Source of the DNA: Cytobacillus praedii
Lineage (GTDB): Bacteria > Bacillota > Bacilli > Bacillales > Cytobacillaceae
DNA length: 34,171 nucleotides
Reading direction: 5' to 3'
Assembly (NCBI RefSeq): GCF_001439605.1
Contig: NZ_LMBX01000008.1
Location: 62,355-96,525, forward strand
Shown here: positions 22,861-29,807 of the stretch, one piece after another
Layout: each line of letters opens with the position of its first letter
Position numbering within the stretch: the stretch's first letter is position 1
Position numbers and translations under genes: made by a program
The notes under the pieces: model-generated
Told to the model about the DNA's origin: nothing
Seen by the model: only the letters and a program-made list of their open reading frames with translations
The model's database searches: none

Positions 22861-22896
22861 TGATCAGTGGGGTTTTTCTTCATCCCCCACTGATCA
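22861..22896 (+). terminator. Strong hairpin after the dioxygenase gene
   Basis: Perfect 12-bp stem TGATCAGTGGGG/CCCCACTGATCA starting 10 bases after the stop. T residues lie in the loop rather than after the stem, so it is not a standard terminator on either strand; it may stabilise the 3' end. Confidence 0.5.
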
Positions 22897-22919
22897 TTAG
22901 TTAAACCAATCGGGCTTTT

Positions 22920-22990
22920 ACGGGCTGTTCATCTCCCACCTAAACTTCTCCGATTTCTCTAAGTTTTTAGGTGGGAGTCTTACAGCCCGT
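22920..22990. repeat. 71-base nested palindrome between dioxygenase gene and adaA
   Basis: Outer arms ACGGGCTG/CAGCCCGT (22920-22927, 22983-22990) enclose inner arms CTCCCACCTAAA/TTTAGGTGGGAG (22933-22944, 22966-22977), separated by 5-base bulges and a 21-base loop. Its form resembles the end hairpins of IS200/IS605-type elements or small palindromic MITEs; no transposase is nearby. Confidence 0.7.
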
Positions 22991-23018
22991 TAATGCGGGA
23001 TAAAAATTAATCTTCAAT

Positions 23019-23035
23019 ATCTTGCTATTCCATTC
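23019..23035 (+). promoter_or_regulatory. Ada-box-like motif and promoter of adaA
   Basis: ATCTTGCTATTCCATTC, one mismatch to the copy at 22046; the complement shows AAT-N6-GCAA. The motif holds the weak -35 TTGCTA, with TACATT 17 bp downstream as -10. A poor promoter overlapped by the box fits activation by methylated AdaA. Confidence 0.75.
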
Positions 23036-23091
23036 CTAGAATTGTACATTCTGAATTTATAAGGAGTAAATTGTAAGGAGAGGTGAGAGAA

Positions 23092-23730
23092 ATGCCGGAT
23101 AGGATTAATAACGGACATAAAGAGAGCCATGATCATAGAACTTTGAATAATGTAGAAATGATAACAGATGAAAAGTGGGAAGCAATTATAAATAATGATA
23201 CCGCGTACAATAATCAATTTTTCTACGCTGTAAAGTCGACGGGAATATTCTGTAAGCCATCCTGTAAATCTCGCGTTCCGAAAAAAGAAAATGTATGCAT
23301 TTTTTCAAATGCGGCCCAAGCTCTCCGCGCAAATTTTCGCCCTTGCAAACGCTGCAAGCCCACGAATGAAAATCTGCCTGATAGCGAGTGGGTTGATTTA
23401 ATTACTGAATACATTGATAAAAATTTCACGGAAAAATTAACTCTAGAATCGTTAGCTAATATTTGTCATGGGAGTCCGTATCATATGCATCGAACATTTA
23501 AAAAGATTAGAGGCATTACGCCGGTTGAGTATATACAGCAAGTTAGAGTACACGCGGCTAAAAAGTATTTGATTCAGACAAATAAAGCGATTGGAGATAT
23601 CGCCATATGTGTGGGTATGGCTAATGCGCCTTATTTTATTACTTTATTTAAAAAGAGAACTGGACAGACACCAGCGCAATTTCGTCAAATGAGTAAAATG
23701 GAGGAAAAGTATAATGGAAATAAAGAATAA
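23092..23730 (+). CDS. adaA: Methylphosphotriester-DNA methyltransferase and activator AdaA
   Basis: Takes methyl groups from DNA phosphotriesters and, once methylated, activates the adaptive response. In 212 residues the N-terminal zinc module has Cys54, Cys58, Cys85 and Cys88 (GIFCKPSC, FRPCKRC); Cys54 corresponds to the methyl-accepting Cys38 of E. coli Ada. The C-terminal part is an AraC-type double HTH (LTLESLANICHGSPYHMHRTFKKIRGITPVEY). As in B. subtilis it is separate from the O6-methylguanine transferase. ATG 23092 is preferred to GTG 23083, which abuts the ribosome binding site. It overlaps ogt by 17 bases. Confidence 0.94.
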   Translation: MPDRINNGHKESHDHRTLNNVEMITDEKWEAIINNDTAYNNQFFYAVKSTGIFCKPSCKSRVPKKENVCIFSNAAQALRANFRPCKRCKPTNENLPDSEWVDLITEYIDKNFTEKLTLESLANICHGSPYHMHRTFKKIRGITPVEYIQQVRVHAAKKYLIQTNKAIGDIAICVGMANAPYFITLFKKRTGQTPAQFRQMSKMEEKYNGNKE

Positions 23731-24247
23731 ACCAGCCCTTTATTGGTCTTTACTAAAGTTTAAGATTTGGAATTTTTATATCGCTTCAACTTCAAAGGGG
23801 CTTGTGTTTGTAGGTTCGCAGAACAAACCATTCGAGGAATTGTCCGAATGGGCTAAGAAACGCTTCCCAGGAAGCCCTCTTGTTGAAGATGATGAAAAGC
23901 TTGAACCCTATGTCGTTGAGATCACTCAGTATCTAGAAGGAAAGCGGAAGACCTTTACTGTTCCAATTGAGTACGCAGGTACGCAATTTCAGCTAGCAGT
24001 CTGGAATGCACTGTGTGATATTCCTTATGGACAGACGAAATCTTATTCCGACATTGCAAATGATATAAATAAACCGGAAGCTGTTCGTGCTGTAGGTACG
24101 GCTATTGGGGCGAATCCGGTATTAATTACTGTACCGTGTCATCGTGTAATAGGAAAGAATGGCTCATTAACTGGCTATCGTGGCGGATTAGATATGAAGA
24201 CACTGCTCCTGGATCTGGAAAAGCGAGCTTCATCCAGCAATGAGTAA
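23714..24247 (+). CDS. adaB: Methylated-DNA--[protein]-cysteine S-methyltransferase (AdaB/Ogt)
   Basis: Suicide enzyme that takes the methyl group from O6-methylguanine. 177 residues with the active Cys142 in PCHRVIG, the DNA-binding HTH with Arg finger (AVRAVGTAIGANP, 124-135) and the conserved FQLAVWNALCDIPYGQTKSY segment. A GGAGG site lies inside the end of adaA, so the two are translationally coupled, as in B. subtilis adaA-adaB. The next gene begins 32 bases after its stop. Confidence 0.95.
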   Translation: MEIKNKPALYWSLLKFKIWNFYIASTSKGLVFVGSQNKPFEELSEWAKKRFPGSPLVEDDEKLEPYVVEITQYLEGKRKTFTVPIEYAGTQFQLAVWNALCDIPYGQTKSYSDIANDINKPEAVRAVGTAIGANPVLITVPCHRVIGKNGSLTGYRGGLDMKTLLLDLEKRASSSNE

Positions 24248-24278
24248 TGATTGCCGTACAATGAATGGGGGTACTGTC

Positions 24279-25097
24279 ATGAAAAGTGAATTATTCTATA
24301 AAAGTCCGAAAACCATTCTGAATAAAGGGACTGGCTTTCTTTCTGGATATACTCATTCACTAAATCCTTATACAGGCTGTTCATTTGGGTGTTCCTATTG
24401 TTATGTACGCAGAATGCCTGTCTCTCTTTTTCGAGAAGGGGAATGGGGAAATTGGGTCGATGTTAAAAACGGAGCTGCGAATTTATTAAAAAAGGAGCTC
24501 CTTCGCGCCAAAGCCAAAGGGAAAGTAACCATTTTTATGTCATCAAGTACAGACCCGTATCAACCAATAGAGTATAAGGAAAAAGTGACGCGATCTTTAC
24601 TGGAAGTGATGGCAGAAGATCCCCCTGACTTCCTATTCGTACAGACTAGAAGCCCGCTTGTAAGTCGTGATATCGATTTGCTGCAGCATTTTAAAGATAA
24701 AGTTCGGGTAAGTATGACAGTAGAGACCGATAGGGAAGATATTCGCAAGCATTTTACGCCAAATGCTCCCCCTATTCCAGCAAGGCTTAAAACACTCGAA
24801 CTGCTTGCTGAGTTCGGTATTCCTGCACAGGTTGCCATCGCACCTGTATTGCCAAGCAGTGAGCGATTTGCAGAAATATTGCGTCCCTTGGTTAACCGAG
24901 TATGTATTGACGATTATTTTATGGGGGACGGCAGTGGTGGGAAACGGACACATAAGATGGGCTTACAAGCGTTATATAAAAATCTGGAAATGGAAGAATG
25001 GTATCATCCATCCGTCTATCAAATGGTTTATAAACGAATGCGGCAGTATTTTTCAGAGGATGAAATTTTCATTAGCCAGAAGGGGTTCGAACCCTAA
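24279..25097 (+). CDS. Spore photoproduct lyase-like radical SAM protein
   Basis: Predicted radical SAM enzyme of the SplB-related group seen in many bacteria (annotated as PA0069/Rv2578c-like). The 4Fe-4S cluster motif CSFGCSYCY gives Cys34, Cys38 and Cys41 in 272 residues; SSSTDPYQPIEYK and VSMTVETDRED follow as in SPL-type proteins. ATG 24279 has a GGGGG site 9 bases upstream and starts just before the conserved YKSPKTILNKGTGF; an earlier ATG at 24240 overlaps the ogt end. Position as third gene behind adaA-adaB suggests damage-inducible DNA repair; the lesion is unknown. It is not the sporulation SplB itself, judging from its shorter length. Confidence 0.85.
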   Translation: MKSELFYKSPKTILNKGTGFLSGYTHSLNPYTGCSFGCSYCYVRRMPVSLFREGEWGNWVDVKNGAANLLKKELLRAKAKGKVTIFMSSSTDPYQPIEYKEKVTRSLLEVMAEDPPDFLFVQTRSPLVSRDIDLLQHFKDKVRVSMTVETDREDIRKHFTPNAPPIPARLKTLELLAEFGIPAQVAIAPVLPSSERFAEILRPLVNRVCIDDYFMGDGSGGKRTHKMGLQALYKNLEMEEWYHPSVYQMVYKRMRQYFSEDEIFISQKGFEP

Positions 25098-25413
25098 CGT
25101 TATCATTTTATTTTGGAACTAAAAATGCTTTTATAACAGGTTTCGAATTTTTATGTGGTTGTATCTTTTAACGAAGCAGCCTTAAATGCACAATTGCAAA
25201 GATTTTAAGCTAGAAGGTAGATTGCGAAATAAGACAAGGGGTACATTACAGATTTATAAAGAAGTTGTAGCAGTTAATGTAGTTACTTTGGGCACTATCA
25301 TTAAATTTGATGTAGTTGATAATTATTTATTGGCTTCTGCAGCTAGTCAAATTAATCAATCTTTAACAATAAGAGATCACTGAACTGGCTGATCTTTTTT
25401 ATAAAAGAGTAAT
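25098..25413 (+). other. Gap after the radical SAM gene
   Basis: A 65-codon open frame at 25186-25383 has no ribosome binding site and no recognised family, though its second half (KEVVAVNVVTLGTIIKFDVVDNYLL) is protein-like. It may be a gene remnant. Nothing else seen. Confidence 0.3.
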
Positions 25414-25460
25414 AGGATATGAAACTTTTCTTTCAAAGGAAATATTTCATATCCTTTTTG
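25414..25460 (+). terminator. Terminator upstream of the opuA genes
   Basis: AGGATATGAAA/TTTCATATCCT (25414-25424, 25445-25455) with a 20-base loop and T-run. It probably ends the adaA-adaB-radical SAM transcript. Confidence 0.85.
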
Positions 25461-25508
25461 TATTGGAATGGAAATTTGTATCTCATCAATTTTTCGATCT
25501 TTTTGATG

Positions 25509-25588
25509 TGATCAGATCATTCAATGGGTTCATACTATTTTCCCTTCTCCTATGGAATCTTTCATACTGAGATACACAATAGGGAAAA
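25509..25588 (+). promoter_or_regulatory. Possible operators upstream of opuAA
   Basis: The perfect palindrome TGATCAGATCA (25509-25519) and spaced arms TTTTCCCT (25538-25545) / AGGGAAAA (25581-25588) lie in the 170-base region before opuAA. No convincing sigma-A promoter was picked out. Osmotic or choline-linked control is expected for such transporters but cannot be read here. Confidence 0.3.
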
Positions 25589-25630
25589 CTAAATAGGGAC
25601 TTGGCGAGATTAATAAAATGAGGTGATTTG

Positions 25631-26836
25631 GTGAATCCATATGTAGAAGTCAGGAATGTCTCAAAGATTTTTGGTAAATCTCCTAAAGCTGCCATTGATT
25701 TATTGAAACAGGGCAAATCAAAGAAAGAAATCTTAAAAGAAACAGGGCTCACGGTTGGTGTGAATAATGTTAGTTTTAAAATTTACCCCAGTGAAATTTT
25801 TGTCATCATGGGTTTATCTGGAAGTGGAAAGTCAACCTTAATTCGAATGTTTAACAGGCTGATCGATCCTACAATTGGAGAAATACTAATAAAAAATGAA
25901 GACATCGTTAAAATGAATGCCGCAAGATTACGGGAAACCAGACAAAAAAGAATCAGTATGGTTTTTCAAAACTTTGCCCTCTTTCCACATAAAACGATTC
26001 TCGAAAACGCTGAATTTGGTCTTGAAATTAAGAAAGTCGCTCCGGATGAACGCCGCAAAAAAGCGATGAATGCATTAGAAGCTGTTGGGTTAAAAGGTTA
26101 CGAACATCAATACCCTTCACAATTAAGCGGTGGAATGCAACAAAGGGTTGGTCTTGCTAGAGCTCTTGCAAGTGATACAGATATTATCTTGATGGACGAA
26201 GCCTTCAGCGCCTTAGATCCGTTAATTCGTAAAGATATGCAGGATGAATTAATGGGCATTCAAGAACAATACCAGAAAACGATTATTTTTATCACCCATG
26301 ATTTAGATGAAGCACTGCGAATTGGGGATCGAATTGCTCTGATGAAAGATGGCAGTGTCATTCAACTTGGGACACCTGAAGAAATTATGATCAAGCCCGC
26401 AAATGAATTTGTTGAAAAGTTTGTTGAAGATGTTGATTTATCAAAAGTTATAACGGCGTCACATGTGATGAAGCGAGGCGAAAAAATCGGTGTAGACCGA
26501 GGTCCAAGAGTTGCATTGGAAATTATGCGAAATCAAGGATATTCCAGCATATTTATTGTAGACCGTAAGAATAAATTACTGGGGGCAATTACAGCTGAAC
26601 AAGCACGTCAAGCCATTGATCAAAATCAATCCATTGCCGAAGCAATGACAACGGATATCCCAACGGTATCAGAAGATACATTACTTACAGATCTAATGGA
26701 AGTGATCGCAACATCCAATTTGCCGATATCTGTTATTGATGAAGAAAATCGATTCAAAGGAATTGTGATACGCGGGGCAGTTATTGGTGCTTTAACGGGA
26801 AATAAAGATTCTTTGAATGAATTGGAGAGTGACTAA
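25631..26836 (+). CDS. opuAA: Glycine betaine ABC transporter, ATP-binding subunit OpuAA
   Basis: ATPase of the OpuA osmoprotectant importer. In 401 residues: Walker A GLSGSGKST (61-69), Q-loop VFQNFALFPH, signature LSGGMQQR (165-172), Walker B IILMDE (185-190), and a C-terminal pair of CBS domains (about 280-395) which in OpuA sense ionic strength and c-di-AMP. The N-terminal extension GKSPKAAIDLLKQGKSKKEILKETG is typical of the family. GTG 25631 is chosen because GAGGTGA lies 5-6 bases upstream; TTG 25628 would be too close. The permease/binding gene follows after 4 bases. Confidence 0.94.
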   Translation: MNPYVEVRNVSKIFGKSPKAAIDLLKQGKSKKEILKETGLTVGVNNVSFKIYPSEIFVIMGLSGSGKSTLIRMFNRLIDPTIGEILIKNEDIVKMNAARLRETRQKRISMVFQNFALFPHKTILENAEFGLEIKKVAPDERRKKAMNALEAVGLKGYEHQYPSQLSGGMQQRVGLARALASDTDIILMDEAFSALDPLIRKDMQDELMGIQEQYQKTIIFITHDLDEALRIGDRIALMKDGSVIQLGTPEEIMIKPANEFVEKFVEDVDLSKVITASHVMKRGEKIGVDRGPRVALEIMRNQGYSSIFIVDRKNKLLGAITAEQARQAIDQNQSIAEAMTTDIPTVSEDTLLTDLMEVIATSNLPISVIDEENRFKGIVIRGAVIGALTGNKDSLNELESD

Positions 26837-26840
26837 ATAA

Positions 26841-28571
26841 ATGGATATTCCCAAAATTCCTTTAGGAGAATGGGTAGATTCTTTTGTTGCATGGTTGACC
26901 ATTGCGATGGCTGGACTCTTTACCTTTATAACCAATTTAATCGATGGGCTATTGGATGTAATAGCGGATGTATTAAGTGTAGGTCCTCCCATCGTCTTAA
27001 TTCTCTTCTTGACTCTTTTGGTTACCTATACAAGTAGATGGCCATTAGGAGTTTTTACGTTCATTAGTTTACTATTGATTGATAATCTTGGTTATTGGGA
27101 TTCAAGTATACAAACTCTTGCGATTGTATTATTATCAGGATTGCTTACGATCATCATTGGGATCCCCCTAGGAATCTGGTGTGCTCAAAGAAAAACAGTG
27201 CAAAACATCGTTACACCTATTTTAGACTTTATGCAGACCATGCCTGCATTTGTGTATTTAATTCCATCCATTTTATTTTTTGGGATTGGAGTCGTACCAG
27301 GAATTATTGCCTCCTTTATTTTCGCTATTGCACCAACCATACGTATGACGAATCTTGGTATTCAGAAAGTGCCTAAAGATTTAATTGAAGCGACAAATGC
27401 TTTTGGGGCAACTACCAGTCAAAAATTGTTCAAAGTTCAATTACCTTTGGCTACTCCAACCATTATGGCAGGTGTTAACCAAAGTATTATGCTTGCTCTA
27501 TCGATGGTTGTTACGGCATCGTTAGTTGGTGCACCTGGACTTGGAGCAGATGTTTATCGAGCGGTTAGCCAAATTGACGTTGGGCAAGGATTTGAAGCTG
27601 GATTATCGATCGTCTTCATTGCTATTATTCTTGACCGTATCACGCAAAATTTACGGAACCCGGCTTACAGACATGTTGTTAAGCCTAAAATAGCGTTTTC
27701 AATTTTTGCTTTTCTTGTAGTTGTTACGGCAATTGTTGTTGCGATTCCAAAAGACAAGGCTGCTGTGAATGATAATGCGAATGGGATTGGTGCCCAAACA
27801 GATTATGAAATTGTTGGGATTGAACCTGGAGCAGGCTTGATGGGGTTGACAAGTACAGCACTAGAAGATTACCAGTTAGATGATTGGACGTTACTCGAAG
27901 GCTCTTCTGCTGCAATGGTTGCTGAACTGCAGAAAGCCTATAATACTCAAGAACCCATTATTATCACAGGATGGTCACCACATTGGATGTTCTCCTCATT
28001 CGATTTGAAATATCTGGAGGACCCGAAAGGATCCTTTGGTGGGGCTGAAAGTATTCATACAATCGTAAGAAAAGGTCTTGAACAGGATGCACCTGGTGCC
28101 TATAAAATCCTTGATCAATTTTCTTGGGAACCAAGTGATATGGAAGCCGTAATGGTCGATATTACAAATGGAATGGATCCAACAGAAGCGGCTGAAAAGT
28201 GGATTGATGCCAATCCTGACAAAGTTTCTAAATGGACAAACGGTGCACAAACAGGAAGTGGCCAACCGATCAATCTTGTTTTTGTTGCTTGGGACACAGA
28301 AATAGCTAGTACGCATGTTATTGGCAAGGTTCTTGAGCAAAATAGATATGACGTGACCTTAAGCCAAGTTGAAGTTGGGCCAATGTTTGCCGGTGTAGCC
28401 AATGGAAGTGTGGACGGGATGGTTGGTGCATGGCTCCCAACTACGCATGTTGAGTATTATAATACCTATAAGAAGGATTTCATTGACCTTGGACAAAATC
28501 TTCAAGGGACGAAGAATGGACTTGTTGTACCAGAATATGTCAACATTGATTCGATTGAAGACTTGAAATAA
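26841..28571 (+). CDS. opuABC: Glycine betaine ABC transporter, fused permease and substrate-binding protein (OpuABC type)
   Basis: 576 residues combining what B. subtilis makes as OpuAB and OpuAC. Residues 1-305 are the permease with several membrane helices and the EAA loop (EATNAFGATTSQKLFKVQLPLA, about 183-204). The binding domain (about 312-576) faces outward, anchored by the fusion. Its two halves are in swapped order relative to B. subtilis OpuAC: the half with GWSPHWMF and DQFSW comes first (312-468), then the half with FVAWDTEIAS and AWLPTTHVEY (475-576). Trp378, Trp429 and Trp531 are candidates for the aromatic cage. Fusion and swap are known from Lactococcus OpuA. Followed by a terminator. 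Confidence 0.92.
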   Translation: MDIPKIPLGEWVDSFVAWLTIAMAGLFTFITNLIDGLLDVIADVLSVGPPIVLILFLTLLVTYTSRWPLGVFTFISLLLIDNLGYWDSSIQTLAIVLLSGLLTIIIGIPLGIWCAQRKTVQNIVTPILDFMQTMPAFVYLIPSILFFGIGVVPGIIASFIFAIAPTIRMTNLGIQKVPKDLIEATNAFGATTSQKLFKVQLPLATPTIMAGVNQSIMLALSMVVTASLVGAPGLGADVYRAVSQIDVGQGFEAGLSIVFIAIILDRITQNLRNPAYRHVVKPKIAFSIFAFLVVVTAIVVAIPKDKAAVNDNANGIGAQTDYEIVGIEPGAGLMGLTSTALEDYQLDDWTLLEGSSAAMVAELQKAYNTQEPIIITGWSPHWMFSSFDLKYLEDPKGSFGGAESIHTIVRKGLEQDAPGAYKILDQFSWEPSDMEAVMVDITNGMDPTEAAEKWIDANPDKVSKWTNGAQTGSGQPINLVFVAWDTEIASTHVIGKVLEQNRYDVTLSQVEVGPMFAGVANGSVDGMVGAWLPTTHVEYYNTYKKDFIDLGQNLQGTKNGLVVPEYVNIDSIEDLK

Positions 28572-28720
28572 TATAACAAGTGGATGCGTTATTGAAGAAC
28601 AATTAAGTAATTTTGGATTGTGACAAATCTTAGTTATTCTTTCTGGCGCGACTGTTTACCAACATAGATAGAAAATGATCAATCTTTTTTATAAAAACCC
28701 ATCTTTATTCTACTAATAAG

Positions 28721-28758
28721 AATCCATTTTGATTAATTTTTTTCAAAATGGATTTTTT
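28721..28758 (+). terminator. Terminator after opuABC
   Basis: Perfect 11-bp stem AATCCATTTTG/CAAAATGGATT with T-run, 150 bases after the stop. Confidence 0.85.
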
Positions 28759-29232
28759 CTTTTTATCGTAAAATACTGTCTTGAGGGGTATTTTTGAACA
28801 ATATTTATTTGAAAGCAACATTTCATTCTATGTCGTTACTGTCTGAACTTAGTATCCAGATAGGTTCTTTGTAATGGACAGTTTAATAGTAATGAAGTTT
28901 TAAGGTAGAAAGGCAGTTAATATATAGGGTACTATAACCCTGAAAAGAGTTAACAAACTCTTTCAGGTTTTTTCTTAGGGGAAAATGTTCTGTACCAAGA
29001 TAATAAAGGTGGTTAATTTACAATTGAGTCTTTTAAAAAATAATAAATTTATTATAAAATGCGAGTTAATCTATTCAATAATCGGGCCAGATTGTTGCAC
29101 AACACCTAGATATCTAGGTTAAAGCTTAGAATGGATTTATGAAATTTTGTACTTAAAGCAGGTTAGTTCATAACCTGCTTTATTTTCACTTTCTTTCGGA
29201 AGCGCAATTTTTTTAACTTAACAAATTACGAT
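28759..29232 (+). other. Gap with orphan terminators and a 16-bp palindrome
   Basis: No gene seen. A terminator (CCTGAAAAGAGTT/AACTCTTTCAGG plus T-run, 28939-28973) has no gene before it, so a small RNA from about 28760 is possible. ACCTAGATATCTAGGT (29104-29119) is a perfect 16-bp palindrome. AAAGCAGGTTA/TAACCTGCTTT (29155-29181) is another hairpin with T residues. Confidence 0.4.
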
Positions 29233-29292
29233 TGACATATTTTACGTCAATGTTATGATTGACATATATTATGTCAGACGTATTTTACGTCA
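29232..29292 (+). promoter_or_regulatory. Promoter with three tandem 17-bp operators
   Basis: Copies of TGAC(A/G)TATWTTAYGTCA lie at 29233-29249, 29260-29276 and 29276-29292 (the third starts with A). The spacing is 27 and 16. TTGACA (29232-29237), 16-bp spacer and TATGAT (29254-29259) form a promoter overlapped by copy 1 and flanked by copy 2. The downstream gene encodes an HTH protein, so autoregulation is likely. Confidence 0.8.
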
Positions 29293-29306
29293 GGAAGGTG
29301 ATTCAG

Positions 29307-29807
29307 ATGAAAATGAGTTCACAAGAATCAATAACAGTTTTACAATACTTGGCTCTTATCAATCAAGTCTCGTATGTTAGTGTATGTAGGGCTGTGGGGA
29401 TTACTCCACAGCAATTTTCCGATTGGGTCAAAAAACGACGTCCTGTTCCTAAGGAGAGGCTGCAATCTTTAGCAGAGTATTTTGAGATTGAGGCAGATTT
29501 ATTAATCGATGAAAAGAATAATTTACAAGAACTAACACAAGAAAAGAAGATTGATATTCAAATTCTTTTCCTTAATCAAAAGTTAGATAAAGGCGAGAAT
29601 GAATTTGAAATGGAAGAGTATCGTGAGAAATTAGTTCTTCTTCAAACCGAAAAAGAGAAATATATCCTAATTAGTAGATTTGACGCCATAATTAGTCCAA
29701 ACAAGGAACAAACCCGTAGAATTTGCGAAGCTTTCTTAGATCAAATGGAAAACGGTAATTATGTCTTACTTGAACAATTGCTAAATCCGAAGGAGGAAAA
29801 TACATGA
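29307..29807 (+). CDS. Xre-family HTH regulator
   Basis: 166 residues with an N-terminal Cro/C1-type helix-turn-helix (about 18-66: VSVCRAVGITPQQFSDWVKKRRPVPKERLQSLAEYF) and a Glu/Lys-rich helical C-terminal part (70-160) that may dimerise or bind a ligand. No family recognised for the second half. ATG 29307 has AAGGTG 6 bases upstream; the frame is open further up, but that part lies across the operators. It overlaps the hydrolase gene by 4 bases (ATGA), so both are made together and the regulator probably controls its own operon. Confidence 0.82.
   Translation: MKMSSQESITVLQYLALINQVSYVSVCRAVGITPQQFSDWVKKRRPVPKERLQSLAEYFEIEADLLIDEKNNLQELTQEKKIDIQILFLNQKLDKGENEFEMEEYREKLVLLQTEKEKYILISRFDAIISPNKEQTRRICEAFLDQMENGNYVLLEQLLNPKEENT

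Noticed and set aside
24240..24278. ATG 24240 as start of the radical SAM gene
   Set aside because: It overlaps the end of adaB, lacks a well placed ribosome binding site and adds 13 residues outside the conserved domain.
25083..25094. GGGTTCGAACCC, resembling a tRNA T-arm or attachment site
   Set aside because: It is a simple palindrome within the last codons of the radical SAM gene; no tRNA can be folded and no second copy was seen in the window.
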